DNA from: Hahnella aquatica
GTDB taxonomy: Bacteria > Pseudomonadota > Gammaproteobacteria > Burkholderiales > Burkholderiaceae_A
NCBI GenBank assembly: GCA_965194505.1
Contig: OZ239144.1
Coordinates: 1,488,001-1,552,000 of the forward strand
Direction of reading: 5' to 3'
Length of the DNA: 64,000 nt
Position 1 is the stretch's first letter, and every line of letters starts with the position of its first letter. This document shows positions 43,044 through 51,720 of this stretch, piece after piece. Below the pieces are notes generated by a model, which worked only from the letters and a program-made list of their open reading frames with translations, was not told the origin of the DNA and did not search any database. Both the position numbers and the translations under genes were made by a program.

Positions 43044-44189
43044 ATGATTCCTTACGGTCGCCAATCCATATCCGAAGCAGATATTGCTGCGGTCGTCGAG
43101 GTGCTTCAATCAGACTTTCTTACACAGGGGCCAGCGGTTCCTGCATTCGAAGCCGCCGTTGGCACAAAGGTCGGCGCAGCCTTTTCAGTGGCCGTGAATA
43201 GCGCAACTTCGGGACTTCATGTTGCGTGTTTGGCCCTGGATGTCGGACCTGGCGACCATGTCTGGACGAGTCCAAACAGTTTCGTGGCATCAGCCAACTG
43301 TGCGCTCTACTGTGGCGCCCAAGTAGATTTTGTTGACATTGACGCCCAAACGCTCTGTATGTCGGAGCTGGCCCTGGAGGAGAAGCTGCTGCGCCATTCG
43401 AGCTTGGGCCTGCCCATGCCCAAGCTGGTCATACCGGTTCACTTTGGTGGACAAAGCTGCCACATGGCCGAAATTGCCCGCCTTGCCAACGAATATCGCT
43501 TCTTGGTGGTTGAGGATGCATCCCACGCGATTGGGGCAAGCTATCTGGGCCGTCCCGTTGGCGACTGCCAATACAGCGCCGCCACCGTATTCAGTTTTCA
43601 CCCCGTCAAGATCATCACCACCGGCGAAGGAGGCTTGGTGACGACCAATTGCCCGGACCTGTTCGCTCGACTGTCACGACTCCGCACCCACGGCATCACT
43701 CGGGACCCCTCGCAAATGAGGGCCGCAGCCCCCGACGCCTGGTACTACGAGCAACTGGAGTTGGGTCTCAACTACCGCATGACAGACCTGCAAGCCGCCC
43801 TGGGCTGCTCGCAGTTGATGCGATTGGGTGCATTCGTGGCCCGGCGTCAAGCGTTGGCTGCTCAATATGAGAAAGCCTTCAGGGGGGTCACTCAAACCCA
43901 GAAGGTTCCGGAGTACACGTCATCGGCCCGTCATCTCTTTCCGATTCGTGTGCCTGCTGAGCGGCGCAGGCACACGTTTGATCGACTTCGGGACTGCGGT
44001 ATCGGAGTGAATGTCCACTACATTCCCATTTACCTTCATCCCTACTATGAAAAAATGGGATTCAAAGTTGGGTTATGCCCGGCCGCGGAGGCCTTCTATT
44101 CAGAGGCCATCTCACTACCAATGTATGCAGACCTGTCGGACAGTCAACAGTCGGAAGTCATTGAAATCATTGCGACTATGCAGCCATAG
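43044..44189 (+). CDS. pseC: UDP-4-amino-4,6-dideoxy-N-acetyl-beta-L-altrosamine transaminase (PseC)
   Basis: PLP aminotransferase of the DegT/DnrJ/EryC1 family, 381 residues, second step of pseudaminic acid synthesis. PLP contacts include SATSGLHVA near residue 52 and EDASHAIGASY near 160. The Schiff-base lysine is in FSFHPVKIITTGEGG near 190. It is followed by pseB. A ribosome site (TAGGAAC) precedes the ATG. It is one of six pathway genes found in the region. Confidence 0.94.
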   Translation: MIPYGRQSISEADIAAVVEVLQSDFLTQGPAVPAFEAAVGTKVGAAFSVAVNSATSGLHVACLALDVGPGDHVWTSPNSFVASANCALYCGAQVDFVDIDAQTLCMSELALEEKLLRHSSLGLPMPKLVIPVHFGGQSCHMAEIARLANEYRFLVVEDASHAIGASYLGRPVGDCQYSAATVFSFHPVKIITTGEGGLVTTNCPDLFARLSRLRTHGITRDPSQMRAAAPDAWYYEQLELGLNYRMTDLQAALGCSQLMRLGAFVARRQALAAQYEKAFRGVTQTQKVPEYTSSARHLFPIRVPAERRRHTFDRLRDCGIGVNVHYIPIYLHPYYEKMGFKVGLCPAAEAFYSEAISLPMYADLSDSQQSEVIEIIATMQP

Positions 44190-44255
44190 ACCATAACTTC
44201 TGTGTTGGCATAACTCCTGCTTCGTGGATGCTGAGTCAATTAAGTGAGTTCATCC

Positions 44256-45281
44256 ATGGGATCTTTTGACACGCTCTGCGGCAGTTCCATCCTCCTCACC
44301 GGGGGCACTGGTTCATTTGGGCGCGCCTTTGTACGCGAGACTCTCAGGCGCTGTCCGACAATTAAGCGGCTGGTGATCTTCAGCAGGGATGAACTCAAGC
44401 AGTTCGAAATGTCCCAAGAGTTCCCAGAAGATGAATTTCCAGCCATTCGTTACTTCTTGGGCGATGTGCGAGATGAAGCACGTTTGCGACGCGCTCTTGA
44501 GGGGATTGACACCGTGGTTCACGCGGCTGCCCTAAAGCAGGTGCCGGCAGCGGAGTACAACCCCTTTGAGTTCATCAAAACCAACATTCTTGGCGCACAG
44601 AACCTTATTGAGGCCTGCTTAGATTCAGATGTAAAACGGGTGGTGGCACTCTCCACCGACAAGGCTGCTGCGCCAGTCAATTTGTATGGCGCAACCAAGC
44701 TCTGCTCAGACAAATTGTTTATTGCTGCCAACAATTTTAAAGGCTCTCGCCCAACGCGATTTTCAGTGGTTCGCTACGGAAATGTCATGGGCTCACGAGG
44801 CTCTGTCATCCCATTTTTTTTAAATCAGGCAAAAAAAGGCCGCTTGCCCATCACGCATGAGGACATGACCCGATTCAACATCAGTTTGAGTGAGGGCGTG
44901 CAAATGGTGCACTGGGCCATCGAGAATGCGCATGGCACCGAGATACTGGTGCCAAAAATCCCCTCGTACCGAATTACGGATGTTGCAAAGGCTGTGGCCC
45001 CCTCGTGCCCGACCGAGATTGTGGGCATTCGCCCCGGTGAAAAACTACATGAGGAAATGATTACGTCGAGCGACAGCCCCAACACCATAGACCTCGGCAG
45101 TTACTACGCCATTCTTCCCATGAAGAACGGCGTGGCGAAGAAGTACGCACAGTCCCACGGAGCCAAGGATGTTCCAGAGGGCTTTTCTTACAACTCGGGG
45201 AGCAATACGGAGTTCCTCTCTGTAGAGGCCCTACGAGATCTCATCAAGAAGCACATCGACCCCAACTTCGAGCCCCTTTGA
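44256..45281 (+). CDS. pseB: UDP-N-acetylglucosamine 4,6-dehydratase, C5-inverting (PseB)
   Basis: First step of pseudaminic acid synthesis, an extended SDR of 341 residues. The Rossmann glycine motif TGGTGSFG sits near residue 15, the STDKAA region and the catalytic YxxxK (LYGATK) near 145-150. The PseB-type long active-site region DMTRFNIS follows. ATG 44256 is preferred over a GTG at 44244. Gene order pseC-pseB is reversed compared with the enzymatic order but common. Confidence 0.94.
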   Translation: MGSFDTLCGSSILLTGGTGSFGRAFVRETLRRCPTIKRLVIFSRDELKQFEMSQEFPEDEFPAIRYFLGDVRDEARLRRALEGIDTVVHAAALKQVPAAEYNPFEFIKTNILGAQNLIEACLDSDVKRVVALSTDKAAAPVNLYGATKLCSDKLFIAANNFKGSRPTRFSVVRYGNVMGSRGSVIPFFLNQAKKGRLPITHEDMTRFNISLSEGVQMVHWAIENAHGTEILVPKIPSYRITDVAKAVAPSCPTEIVGIRPGEKLHEEMITSSDSPNTIDLGSYYAILPMKNGVAKKYAQSHGAKDVPEGFSYNSGSNTEFLSVEALRDLIKKHIDPNFEPL

Positions 45282-45282
45282 A

Positions 45283-46167
45283 ATGAAAGCGAGTCAGATT
45301 TCCCTGGGGACTGCGAACTTCGGTCTCCAATATGGGGTTAAGAACCAGAACCAACTCCCACCAGAGGAGGTAAAGAGGATTCTTGGCGCCTGCCGAGCAT
45401 CTGGCGTGACCACCTTCGACACCGCAATTGGGTACGGCGAGAGCCAGAGAATGTTGGGAAGTGCGGGGTGCTTTGGGCTTGATTGCATTACCAAATTGCC
45501 TGGCCTGCCCGCCCCTGTGGAAAACATTGCAGAGTGGGTGCATAACCAGGTTGCTCAGGCCCTTCTGGATTTAAGGCGCGAAAACCTCTACGGCCTCTTA
45601 CTGCACAGGCCCGGGGATTTACTCGGACCGCACGGGCCCGAGTTGGCCAAGGCAATGCACCTCGCCCAAGAGGAGTTCAATATCCAAAAGCTTGGTGTCT
45701 CCGTCTACGAACCGCAAGAGTTATTGGATTGCTGGAGGGTTTTGCAATACAACTTGGTACAGTTGCCATGCAATGTCTTTGACCAACGGTTTACCGCTGG
45801 CCCTGCAGTGGCGCACCTTCGCTCAAAAAACATTGAAGTGCATGCGCGCTCGGTCTTCTTGCAGGGCCTATTGCTCATGCCCGATATAAGTCGACCCGCC
45901 TACTTCAACCCATGGGATCATGTTTTTGAGGCTTGGCACACCCTGGTGGAGACCTTCAAGAGAACACCTCTCGAGGTGTGTCTGGCCTTCGCAAACCAAC
46001 AGCGCTTTGTTGACAAGTGGGTGATTGGCGTGGACAGCGAAGATCAACTTCTTGGAATTCTAAGTGCCGGTGACGATAGTGAATTTGTGATCCCTGACGC
46101 AGCGTGGGCGCCGTTCAAAGATCTGCCGCTGGCGCTTATTTCTCCTGCCCAATGGAGCCTGCAGTGA
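45283..46167 (+). CDS. Aldo/keto reductase of the pseudaminic/legionaminic clusters
   Basis: NADPH-dependent oxidoreductase of the aldo/keto reductase superfamily, 294 residues. The N-terminus SLGTANFGLQYGV, catalytic Tyr in IGYGESQRMLG, Lys in CITKLPG and His in LLLHRPGDLL follow the family tetrad. Such genes recur in nonulosonic acid loci, probably reducing a keto-sugar or protecting group intermediate; the substrate here is unknown. It starts one base after the pseB stop and overlaps the spsF remnant by 4 bp. Confidence 0.85.
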   Translation: MKASQISLGTANFGLQYGVKNQNQLPPEEVKRILGACRASGVTTFDTAIGYGESQRMLGSAGCFGLDCITKLPGLPAPVENIAEWVHNQVAQALLDLRRENLYGLLLHRPGDLLGPHGPELAKAMHLAQEEFNIQKLGVSVYEPQELLDCWRVLQYNLVQLPCNVFDQRFTAGPAVAHLRSKNIEVHARSVFLQGLLLMPDISRPAYFNPWDHVFEAWHTLVETFKRTPLEVCLAFANQQRFVDKWVIGVDSEDQLLGILSAGDDSEFVIPDAAWAPFKDLPLALISPAQWSLQ

Positions 46168-46259
46168 GAGTCATCGGGATCATTCAAGCCCGAATGAGTT
46201 CGCGGCGGCTTCCAAACAAGGTGCTTCTGCCGCTTGCCAGTCAACCTAGGTTAGGCTGA
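46164..46259 (+). pseudogene. Truncated spsF/pseF cytidylyltransferase remnant
   Basis: A GTG overlapping the preceding stop opens a 31-codon frame reading VRVIGIIQARMSSRRLPNKVL then a stop at 46259. It matches the start of the intact SpsF-type gene at 48269 (MRIVCIIQARMTSTRLPGKV). After KVLLPLA the similarity ends and an AT-rich segment begins. It is best read as a native spsF cut off by insertion or recombination. Confidence 0.85.
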
Positions 46260-46270
46260 AGGATTCGAGC

Positions 46271-46951
46271 ATGCAAAATAAAAATTATCTTAAAAAGTCT
46301 TATTTTGAATCCAAAAAAAAGGATATCTCTTTGCACGAGGAAAGAACACAAGCGGGTTATCGGGAGATTAGTACTCTGATCAAACTTGGGTTAGAGATAG
46401 GTTTCAGGGCCTCCTCGGGTTCTAGTTTCTTAGATTTGGGTTGTGCTGACAAATTCTTACAGCCTGCTTGCGAGTCTGAGGGGTGGAATTATCAGGGACT
46501 CGATTATGACCAAGTCGACTTTGAGCGGGATTCCTTGCCCGTATCCGATTCATCTCTCGACATGTTCGTGAGCTTGGCTGTGATTGAGCATCTTTCAGAC
46601 GCAAACAAATTCTTAAATGAAGCATCGCGTGTACTTAAACCCGGTGGCTTGATTTATCTTTCCACCCCTAATTTCCAACTCGATTTTAAAAATTTCTACA
46701 ATGACCCCACGCATGTAAAGCCATATACACCGACATCTATCGCAGAGTTATTAAAGCTCCATGGGTTTTCAAATGTAGCTACCTTCCCTGGATTGCGATG
46801 TAAAGGAATTGGTTGGTATAGGGGAAGGTTTCGTTTTGCCAAAGCCTACTACCTCCTGCCATTCCGAAATGATTCAAGATTACCGGTACCCCAGCTTCTT
46901 CGTGGCCACGCTCGCTCTATATTTGCATTGGCAAGGAAGCCAACGGTATGA
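46271..46951 (+). CDS. Class I SAM-dependent methyltransferase
   Basis: Protein of 226 residues. The SAM-binding motif I is SSFLDLGCADKFLQ near residue 52-65. The acidic residue of motif II follows in YQGLDYDQVDF, then motif VSLAVIEHLSDANKFL and VLKPGGLIYLSTPN. It is a Methyltransf_11-type enzyme with a short C-terminal lysine/arginine-rich end. Its start region is strikingly AT-rich compared with its neighbours, fitting recent acquisition. It overlaps the aminotransferase gene by 4 bp (ATGA). Likely substrate: the flagellin sugar or its nucleotide (inferred). Confidence 0.85.
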   Translation: MQNKNYLKKSYFESKKKDISLHEERTQAGYREISTLIKLGLEIGFRASSGSSFLDLGCADKFLQPACESEGWNYQGLDYDQVDFERDSLPVSDSSLDMFVSLAVIEHLSDANKFLNEASRVLKPGGLIYLSTPNFQLDFKNFYNDPTHVKPYTPTSIAELLKLHGFSNVATFPGLRCKGIGWYRGRFRFAKAYYLLPFRNDSRLPVPQLLRGHARSIFALARKPTV

Positions 46952-48252
46952 ATTCTGGGCAACAACTGTGGAGGCGTGCCAAGAACCTGATTCCGGGCGG
47001 CAACATGCTCCTTTCCAAACGGGCGGAAATGTTTCTGCCAGAGCAGTGGCCCGCCTATTTCAGCAAGGCCAAGGGTTGTCAGGTGTGGGACCTTGATGGG
47101 AACCGCTACACCGACATGTGCATCATGGGGATCGGCACGAACACGCTCGGGTACGGCCATGCCGAGGTTGATGCGTCTGTGGCGGCAACAGTCCAGACCG
47201 GCAACATGTCGACTCTCAACTGCCCGGAAGAGGTGTATCTTGCCGAGCGTTTGGTGGCGATGCATCCCTGGGCCGACATGGTGCGCTTTGCGCGATCCGG
47301 CGGTGAAGCCAATGCCATCGCGATCCGAATCGCACGCGCTGCGTCAGGGCGCGACAATGTTGCGATCTGCGGCTACCACGGCTGGCACGACTGGTATCTG
47401 TCCGCCAATCTGAGCGACGAAGGTGGTCTTGATGGCCACCTTTTGCCTGGCCTGGACCCCAAAGGCGTGCCTCGCAACCTGCAAGGTACGGTCTTTCCGT
47501 TCAACTACAACAACTTCGAGGAACTGAAGGCGCTGGTTGACCGGCACGATATCGGCGTAATCAAGATGGAGGTCTCACGCAACCGTGGACCAGAAAACGA
47601 TTTCTTGCACAAAATACGCCAGTTGGCCACCGAACGACGCATCGTGCTAATCTTTGACGAGTGCACGTCCGGTTTCCGGCAAACCTTCGGCGGCCTGCAC
47701 AAGCTCTACGGCGTCGAGCCCGACATGGCAATGTTCGGCAAGGCTCTGGGCAATGGATATGCCATCACTGCAACCATTGGCCGTCGTGAAGTGATGGAGG
47801 CTGCGCAGTCCACCTTCATCAGCAGCACTTTCTGGACTGAGCGTATCGGCCCGACCGCCGCGCTCAAGACACTCGAAGTCATGGAGCGCTGTAAGTCCTG
47901 GGAGATCTTAACCAACACGGGCCTCGAAATCCGCGCCCGCTGGCAGGCGCTGGCTGAGAGGACCGGGCTGCAACTGGATCACTGGGGCCTGCCGGCCCTG
48001 ACCGGCTTCACGATCAAGAGCCCCAAGGCGCTGGAGTACAAGACCCTGATTACGCAGGAGATGTTGGCCAAGGGCTATCTGGCCACGACAGGCGTCTATG
48101 TCTGTACCGACCATACGCCGGAAGTCATCGACAGCTATTTTGCGGCCCTGGAGCCCATCTTTCGCCTGATTAAGGATTGCGAGGAAGGCCGCGATGTGAT
48201 GTCCCTGCTCAAAGGCCCGGTATGCCACGCTGGATTCAAGCGTCTGAACTGA
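46948..48252 (+). CDS. Class III PLP-dependent aminotransferase (sugar or GSA-AM-like)
   Basis: Protein of 434 residues of the ornithine/glutamate-1-semialdehyde aminotransferase superfamily. N-terminal IPGGNMLLSKRAE resembles HemL, but the rest is divergent. PLP contacts: SGGEANAIAIRIARA, the phosphate-loop GYHGWHDW, FDECTSGFR for the ring Asp, and Schiff-base Lys in MFGKALGNGYAI. It sits between a methyltransferase and spsF in a glycan locus, so it likely aminates a sugar or makes an acyl-chain precursor. The precise substrate is unknown. Confidence 0.82.
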   Translation: MNSGQQLWRRAKNLIPGGNMLLSKRAEMFLPEQWPAYFSKAKGCQVWDLDGNRYTDMCIMGIGTNTLGYGHAEVDASVAATVQTGNMSTLNCPEEVYLAERLVAMHPWADMVRFARSGGEANAIAIRIARAASGRDNVAICGYHGWHDWYLSANLSDEGGLDGHLLPGLDPKGVPRNLQGTVFPFNYNNFEELKALVDRHDIGVIKMEVSRNRGPENDFLHKIRQLATERRIVLIFDECTSGFRQTFGGLHKLYGVEPDMAMFGKALGNGYAITATIGRREVMEAAQSTFISSTFWTERIGPTAALKTLEVMERCKSWEILTNTGLEIRARWQALAERTGLQLDHWGLPALTGFTIKSPKALEYKTLITQEMLAKGYLATTGVYVCTDHTPEVIDSYFAALEPIFRLIKDCEEGRDVMSLLKGPVCHAGFKRLN

Positions 48253-48268
48253 GTCCTCCTTCGTGACC

Positions 48269-49027
48269 ATGCGAATCGTATGCATCATTCAAGCTCGCAT
48301 GACCTCCACTCGCCTGCCCGGCAAGGTGCTCTTGACCTTGGCCGGGCGGGAAGTGCTGGCTCACGTCCTTGAACGGCTAGCGGTCTGCGAGACCATCGAC
48401 GATTTCGTTGTGGCCACGTCCGATCAGCCGTCCGACGATGTGCTTGCTCAGTGGTGCGACCGCCGTGGTGTGCAAGTTTTTCGCGGCAGCCTGGATGATG
48501 TGCTGGACCGTTACTATCAGTGTGCCCTGCAGTCTCGTGCTGATGCCGTTGTGCGCATCACGGCAGACTGTCCTGCGCTCGATCCGACAATCGTTGACGA
48601 AGTGGTCTGCGGATTCAAGGCCTGTAATTTCGACCTGTTCTACCTGGGGGGCGAATTCCCTGATGGACTGGACTGTGCAGTTTTTTCCTTTTCTGCGCTT
48701 GAGAGGGCCTGGCGAGAAGCAACCCTCCAGTCTGAGCGAGAGCACGTTGGACCGTATGTGGTGAACCATCCCGAATGGTTCCGTCTGGGCAATCTGGAAA
48801 AATTTACCGGATTGGCACATCACCGCTGGACGCTGGATGAACCTCGCGATCTTGCATTTCTGCAGGCAGTTTTTGAACGTCTGCAACGGCGTGATGGTAA
48901 GCCATTTCTGGCCGGGGACATTCTTGACCTGCTGGACCGGGAACCCGAGTTGTTGAATGCCAACCAGGGTATCGTGCGCAACGAGGGGTTGATCAAGTCG
49001 ATTTCGGCAGACGGAGCGTCCGAGTGA
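48269..49027 (+). CDS. pseF: SpsF/PseF-type cytidylyltransferase
   Basis: CMP-sugar transferase of about 252 residues that activates the nonulosonic acid with CTP. The nucleotide-binding loop IIQARMTSTRLPGKVL at residues 7-22 and ITADCPALDP near 95 are the family signature. It is more like Bacillus SpsF than the Campylobacter PseF. ATG 48269 is preferred to GTG 48263. The 3' end overlaps pseG by 4 bp. Confidence 0.88.
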   Translation: MRIVCIIQARMTSTRLPGKVLLTLAGREVLAHVLERLAVCETIDDFVVATSDQPSDDVLAQWCDRRGVQVFRGSLDDVLDRYYQCALQSRADAVVRITADCPALDPTIVDEVVCGFKACNFDLFYLGGEFPDGLDCAVFSFSALERAWREATLQSEREHVGPYVVNHPEWFRLGNLEKFTGLAHHRWTLDEPRDLAFLQAVFERLQRRDGKPFLAGDILDLLDREPELLNANQGIVRNEGLIKSISADGASE

Positions 49028-50043
49028 CAAACCGATGGAGCGCGGTATTTCGGGTCGACGAGTCGGCGCAAGTGGGGCGAGGTCATATGTCGCGTTGCCG
49101 GGCGCTGGCCGAAGCCTTGCTGAGAGCCGGTGCGCAAGTATCGTTCTATTGCCGCGCTGTTCGCGTCGACACGAAGTCGGCGCTCCAGCGTCAAGGCATC
49201 CAGGTCGTCGAATTGCCGGACGAAGAGGCCTTTCTCGGCAGGGACTGGAGCAGAGAGATTGTCGTCGTTGACGGCTACCAGTTCGACGAGGATTTCTGGC
49301 GACGACTTCTTGAGGCCCATCCCTGGCGAACCGTGTGCATCGACGACCTGCGCGGCGTCCGCTACGTTGCCGATTTGGTGATCTGCTACAACGAGGGTGT
49401 AGACGCCGCACAGTTTCACCTCGCGCCGGGTACCCGTCTGCTGCTGGGTGGGCGTTACCTGCTGTTGCGGCCGGAAATCAATGAGGCGGCCCGTTTGACT
49501 GACGGCCCGACCCCCCGTCGGGCCGTGATGCTTGCCGCTGGAGGTACCCGGCAGGAGCGATGGGTGATTAATATGCTTGCCCATCTGAGCCGTGTCGATC
49601 CGCGCGCCATGCTATGGGTTCTCTCGGGAAGGCGTCTGCCCGCGGGCAAGATTGTGCGCAGGGTGGGACTATGCCCTGGCAGGGTTCGATTCTTCAGCGG
49701 TCTGGAGCCTGCCGAAATGCTTCGGCTATACCGGCGGGCACGTTACCTTGTCGCGCCAGCCAGCACCGTCATGCTGGAAGCCTTCTCAGCCGGTTGCCCG
49801 CTTATTTCAGGCTGGGTCGCGGAAAACCAGCGCAACTCGCTCGGCTTCTATGGGCGCCGGGGGTTGATCGTCAATGTGGGCGATCTGCGCCGGATCACAC
49901 ACGGCGGCCTCATCAAGGCTCGTAGCCGTGTAAAACGGGAGGGCGGCCGCATGATTCGTCGCCAGCGCGCCTACATCGCTGCGGCGCAAACAGGCATGGA
50001 GGATATTGTTCTCGCCATCCTAACAAGAGAGAAAGCGGCATGA
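49024..50043 (+). CDS. pseG: UDP-2,4-diacetamido-2,4,6-trideoxy-beta-L-altropyranose hydrolase (PseG)
   Basis: GT-B-fold hydrolase of 339 residues that removes UDP to give 6-deoxy-AltdiNAc. PseG motifs: N-terminal VGRGHMSRCRALAEAL with the catalytic His region, then VVVDGY, and C-terminal LVAPASTVMLEAFSAGCPLI. GTG start, 4-bp overlap with pseF. The last residues are basic (VKREGGRMIRRQRAYI). Confidence 0.9.
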   Translation: MTNRWSAVFRVDESAQVGRGHMSRCRALAEALLRAGAQVSFYCRAVRVDTKSALQRQGIQVVELPDEEAFLGRDWSREIVVVDGYQFDEDFWRRLLEAHPWRTVCIDDLRGVRYVADLVICYNEGVDAAQFHLAPGTRLLLGGRYLLLRPEINEAARLTDGPTPRRAVMLAAGGTRQERWVINMLAHLSRVDPRAMLWVLSGRRLPAGKIVRRVGLCPGRVRFFSGLEPAEMLRLYRRARYLVAPASTVMLEAFSAGCPLISGWVAENQRNSLGFYGRRGLIVNVGDLRRITHGGLIKARSRVKREGGRMIRRQRAYIAAAQTGMEDIVLAILTREKAA

Positions 50044-50098
50044 ACATCCAATACAGGCTGTTTTCCCATATATCCTCCTAATTCAGAGACTTGCCTCC

Positions 50099-51130
50099 AT
50101 GAAACCAATTAACCACGCTCCCCGCCGAGACCGGCCTTTCCTTATCGCCGAACTGTCCGGCAATCACAATCGCTCCAAGGCGCTGGCCATCGACCTTATC
50201 AAGGCCGCAGCCAAGGCAGGCGCCTCAGCCATCAAGCTTCAGACCTACACGCCCGCGTGCCTGACCATCCGGGGCGCATTCACTATCACGGAGCCCAGCT
50301 CTCCTTGGCTGGGCCGTGAACTATACGACCTGTACGAGGAGGCCAGTACACCCTGGGAATGGCATGAGGAGCTCTTTCAGGTCGCCCGGGAGGAGGGCGT
50401 TCCCTGCTTTTCCACGCCGTTTAGCACCAAGGCTGTGGAGTTTCTTGAAACCCTGGGCAACCCGATCTACAAGGTTGCGTCTTTCGAGATCAACCATATC
50501 CCTTTGCTCCGGTGCGTGGCCGAGACCGGAAAACCCGTCATCATGTCCACCGGTGGCTCTACGGTTTCCGAGGTCGAGGAGGCGGTTAATACCTTGCGCA
50601 AGCATGGCTGCAAGGACCTGACGCTACTGAAGTGCACCAGCGCCTACCCTGCCGATCCAAAGGAAATCAACCTGTGCACCATACCTCATATGGCTGCACT
50701 ATTCGGTTGCGATGTGGGGCTCTCTGACCACACGCTGGGCATTGGCGTGGCGGTGGCGTCCATTGCCTTTGGCGCCACCTGCATCGAAAAGCACTTAACG
50801 ATGTCGCGCGCCGATGGCGGAGTGGATTCCTCCTTTTCCATGGAGCCGCAGGAATTTGCCAGCCTGGTGACGGAAGCCAACCGCGCTTTCGATGCGCTGG
50901 GCCGGGTGTACTACGGTCTGGAAGATGCCGAGGCAAAGGTGAGCGCTGGCAAGCGCTCTATCTATGCAGCACGAGCCATCGCGCGTGGCGAGGTGTTTAC
51001 GGAAGAAAACCTTCGTATCATTCGGCCCGGATACGGACTGCATCCGCGCTATTTCCGAGACCTCCTGGGTAAGCCCGCCAGCCGCACCATTGCGCTGGGC
51101 GAGCCCTTGGGTATGCAAGACATTTCGTAG
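50099..51130 (+). CDS. pseI: Pseudaminic acid synthase (PseI)
   Basis: NeuB-family enzyme condensing phosphoenolpyruvate with 6-deoxy-AltdiNAc, 343 residues. The N-terminus FLIAELSGNHNRSKALAIDL and KLQTYTP bind PEP and metal. GLSDHTLGIGV, EKHLTM and a C-terminal SAF domain (IYAARAIARGEVFTEENL to LGKPASRTIALG) complete the family pattern. A 55-bp gap separates it from pseG. Confidence 0.93.
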   Translation: MKPINHAPRRDRPFLIAELSGNHNRSKALAIDLIKAAAKAGASAIKLQTYTPACLTIRGAFTITEPSSPWLGRELYDLYEEASTPWEWHEELFQVAREEGVPCFSTPFSTKAVEFLETLGNPIYKVASFEINHIPLLRCVAETGKPVIMSTGGSTVSEVEEAVNTLRKHGCKDLTLLKCTSAYPADPKEINLCTIPHMAALFGCDVGLSDHTLGIGVAVASIAFGATCIEKHLTMSRADGGVDSSFSMEPQEFASLVTEANRAFDALGRVYYGLEDAEAKVSAGKRSIYAARAIARGEVFTEENLRIIRPGYGLHPRYFRDLLGKPASRTIALGEPLGMQDIS

Positions 51131-51162
51131 CCAGATACGGCGGGGCAAGGGTAGGGTAATTG

Positions 51163-51720
51163 ATGGGTGCCACATATTGCTTCAAGAACTTCACGGATCT
51201 GACCGAACAGGAGTCGGATGAGGTGCTACGAGGCCGCAACGATTCGGAAGTGCGGCTCTGGATGACATCAGATAGGGTCATCGCGCCAGATGAGCACCGG
51301 CGATTCGTGGAGTCTTTGAAAGCGTCCACCACGCAGGCCTATTTGAAGGTACAGCGTAATGGACACTTCGTCGGCGTTTACTCACTAACTGATATGCACG
51401 AAGGGTCTGCGGTTGGTGGATTCTGGGTCTCCGCCTATGCACGTCAGCGTTTGCTAAGCCTGTGTGTAGTGTTTCAAAGCATTCGTTATGTGTTCGAGAC
51501 ATTTCCGGTCGAAATGATTCGCGGATATCAACTCAAGAACAACAGTTCAGTTGCGAAGCTGAACGCCATGCTTGGCTTCAGACTCGATGAGACACCTACC
51601 GACGCAGATCTGCGGATGAGTTACTTGAAGCTGACGCGCGACGTTTGGTCGAGTCGGGTCTCGTCCGAAGGAAGATTGCTGAAACTCATGGAAGCGGCAG
51701 AAAGTGGCGATGAAGAATAG
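51163..51720 (+). CDS. pseH: GNAT-family N-acetyltransferase, PseH candidate
   Basis: GNAT-type protein of 185 residues placed where PseH (UDP-4-amino-4,6-dideoxy-beta-L-AltNAc N-acetyltransferase) would be expected. FVGVYSLTDMHEG, GGFWVSAYARQRLL and NNSSVAKLNAMLGFR are GNAT core elements, with an N-terminal domain typical of PseH. The last five codons overlap the start of the adenylation gene. With PseB, C, F, G and I it completes the CMP-Pse pathway. Confidence 0.8.
   Translation: MGATYCFKNFTDLTEQESDEVLRGRNDSEVRLWMTSDRVIAPDEHRRFVESLKASTTQAYLKVQRNGHFVGVYSLTDMHEGSAVGGFWVSAYARQRLLSLCVVFQSIRYVFETFPVEMIRGYQLKNNSSVAKLNAMLGFRLDETPTDADLRMSYLKLTRDVWSSRVSSEGRLLKLMEAAESGDEE

Noticed and set aside
43044..51720. 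Legionaminic acid rather than pseudaminic acid pathway
   Set aside because: The dehydratase and aminotransferase are of the PseB/PseC type and the hydrolase is PseG-like; no LegB/LegC/LegG/GlmU-like set is seen.
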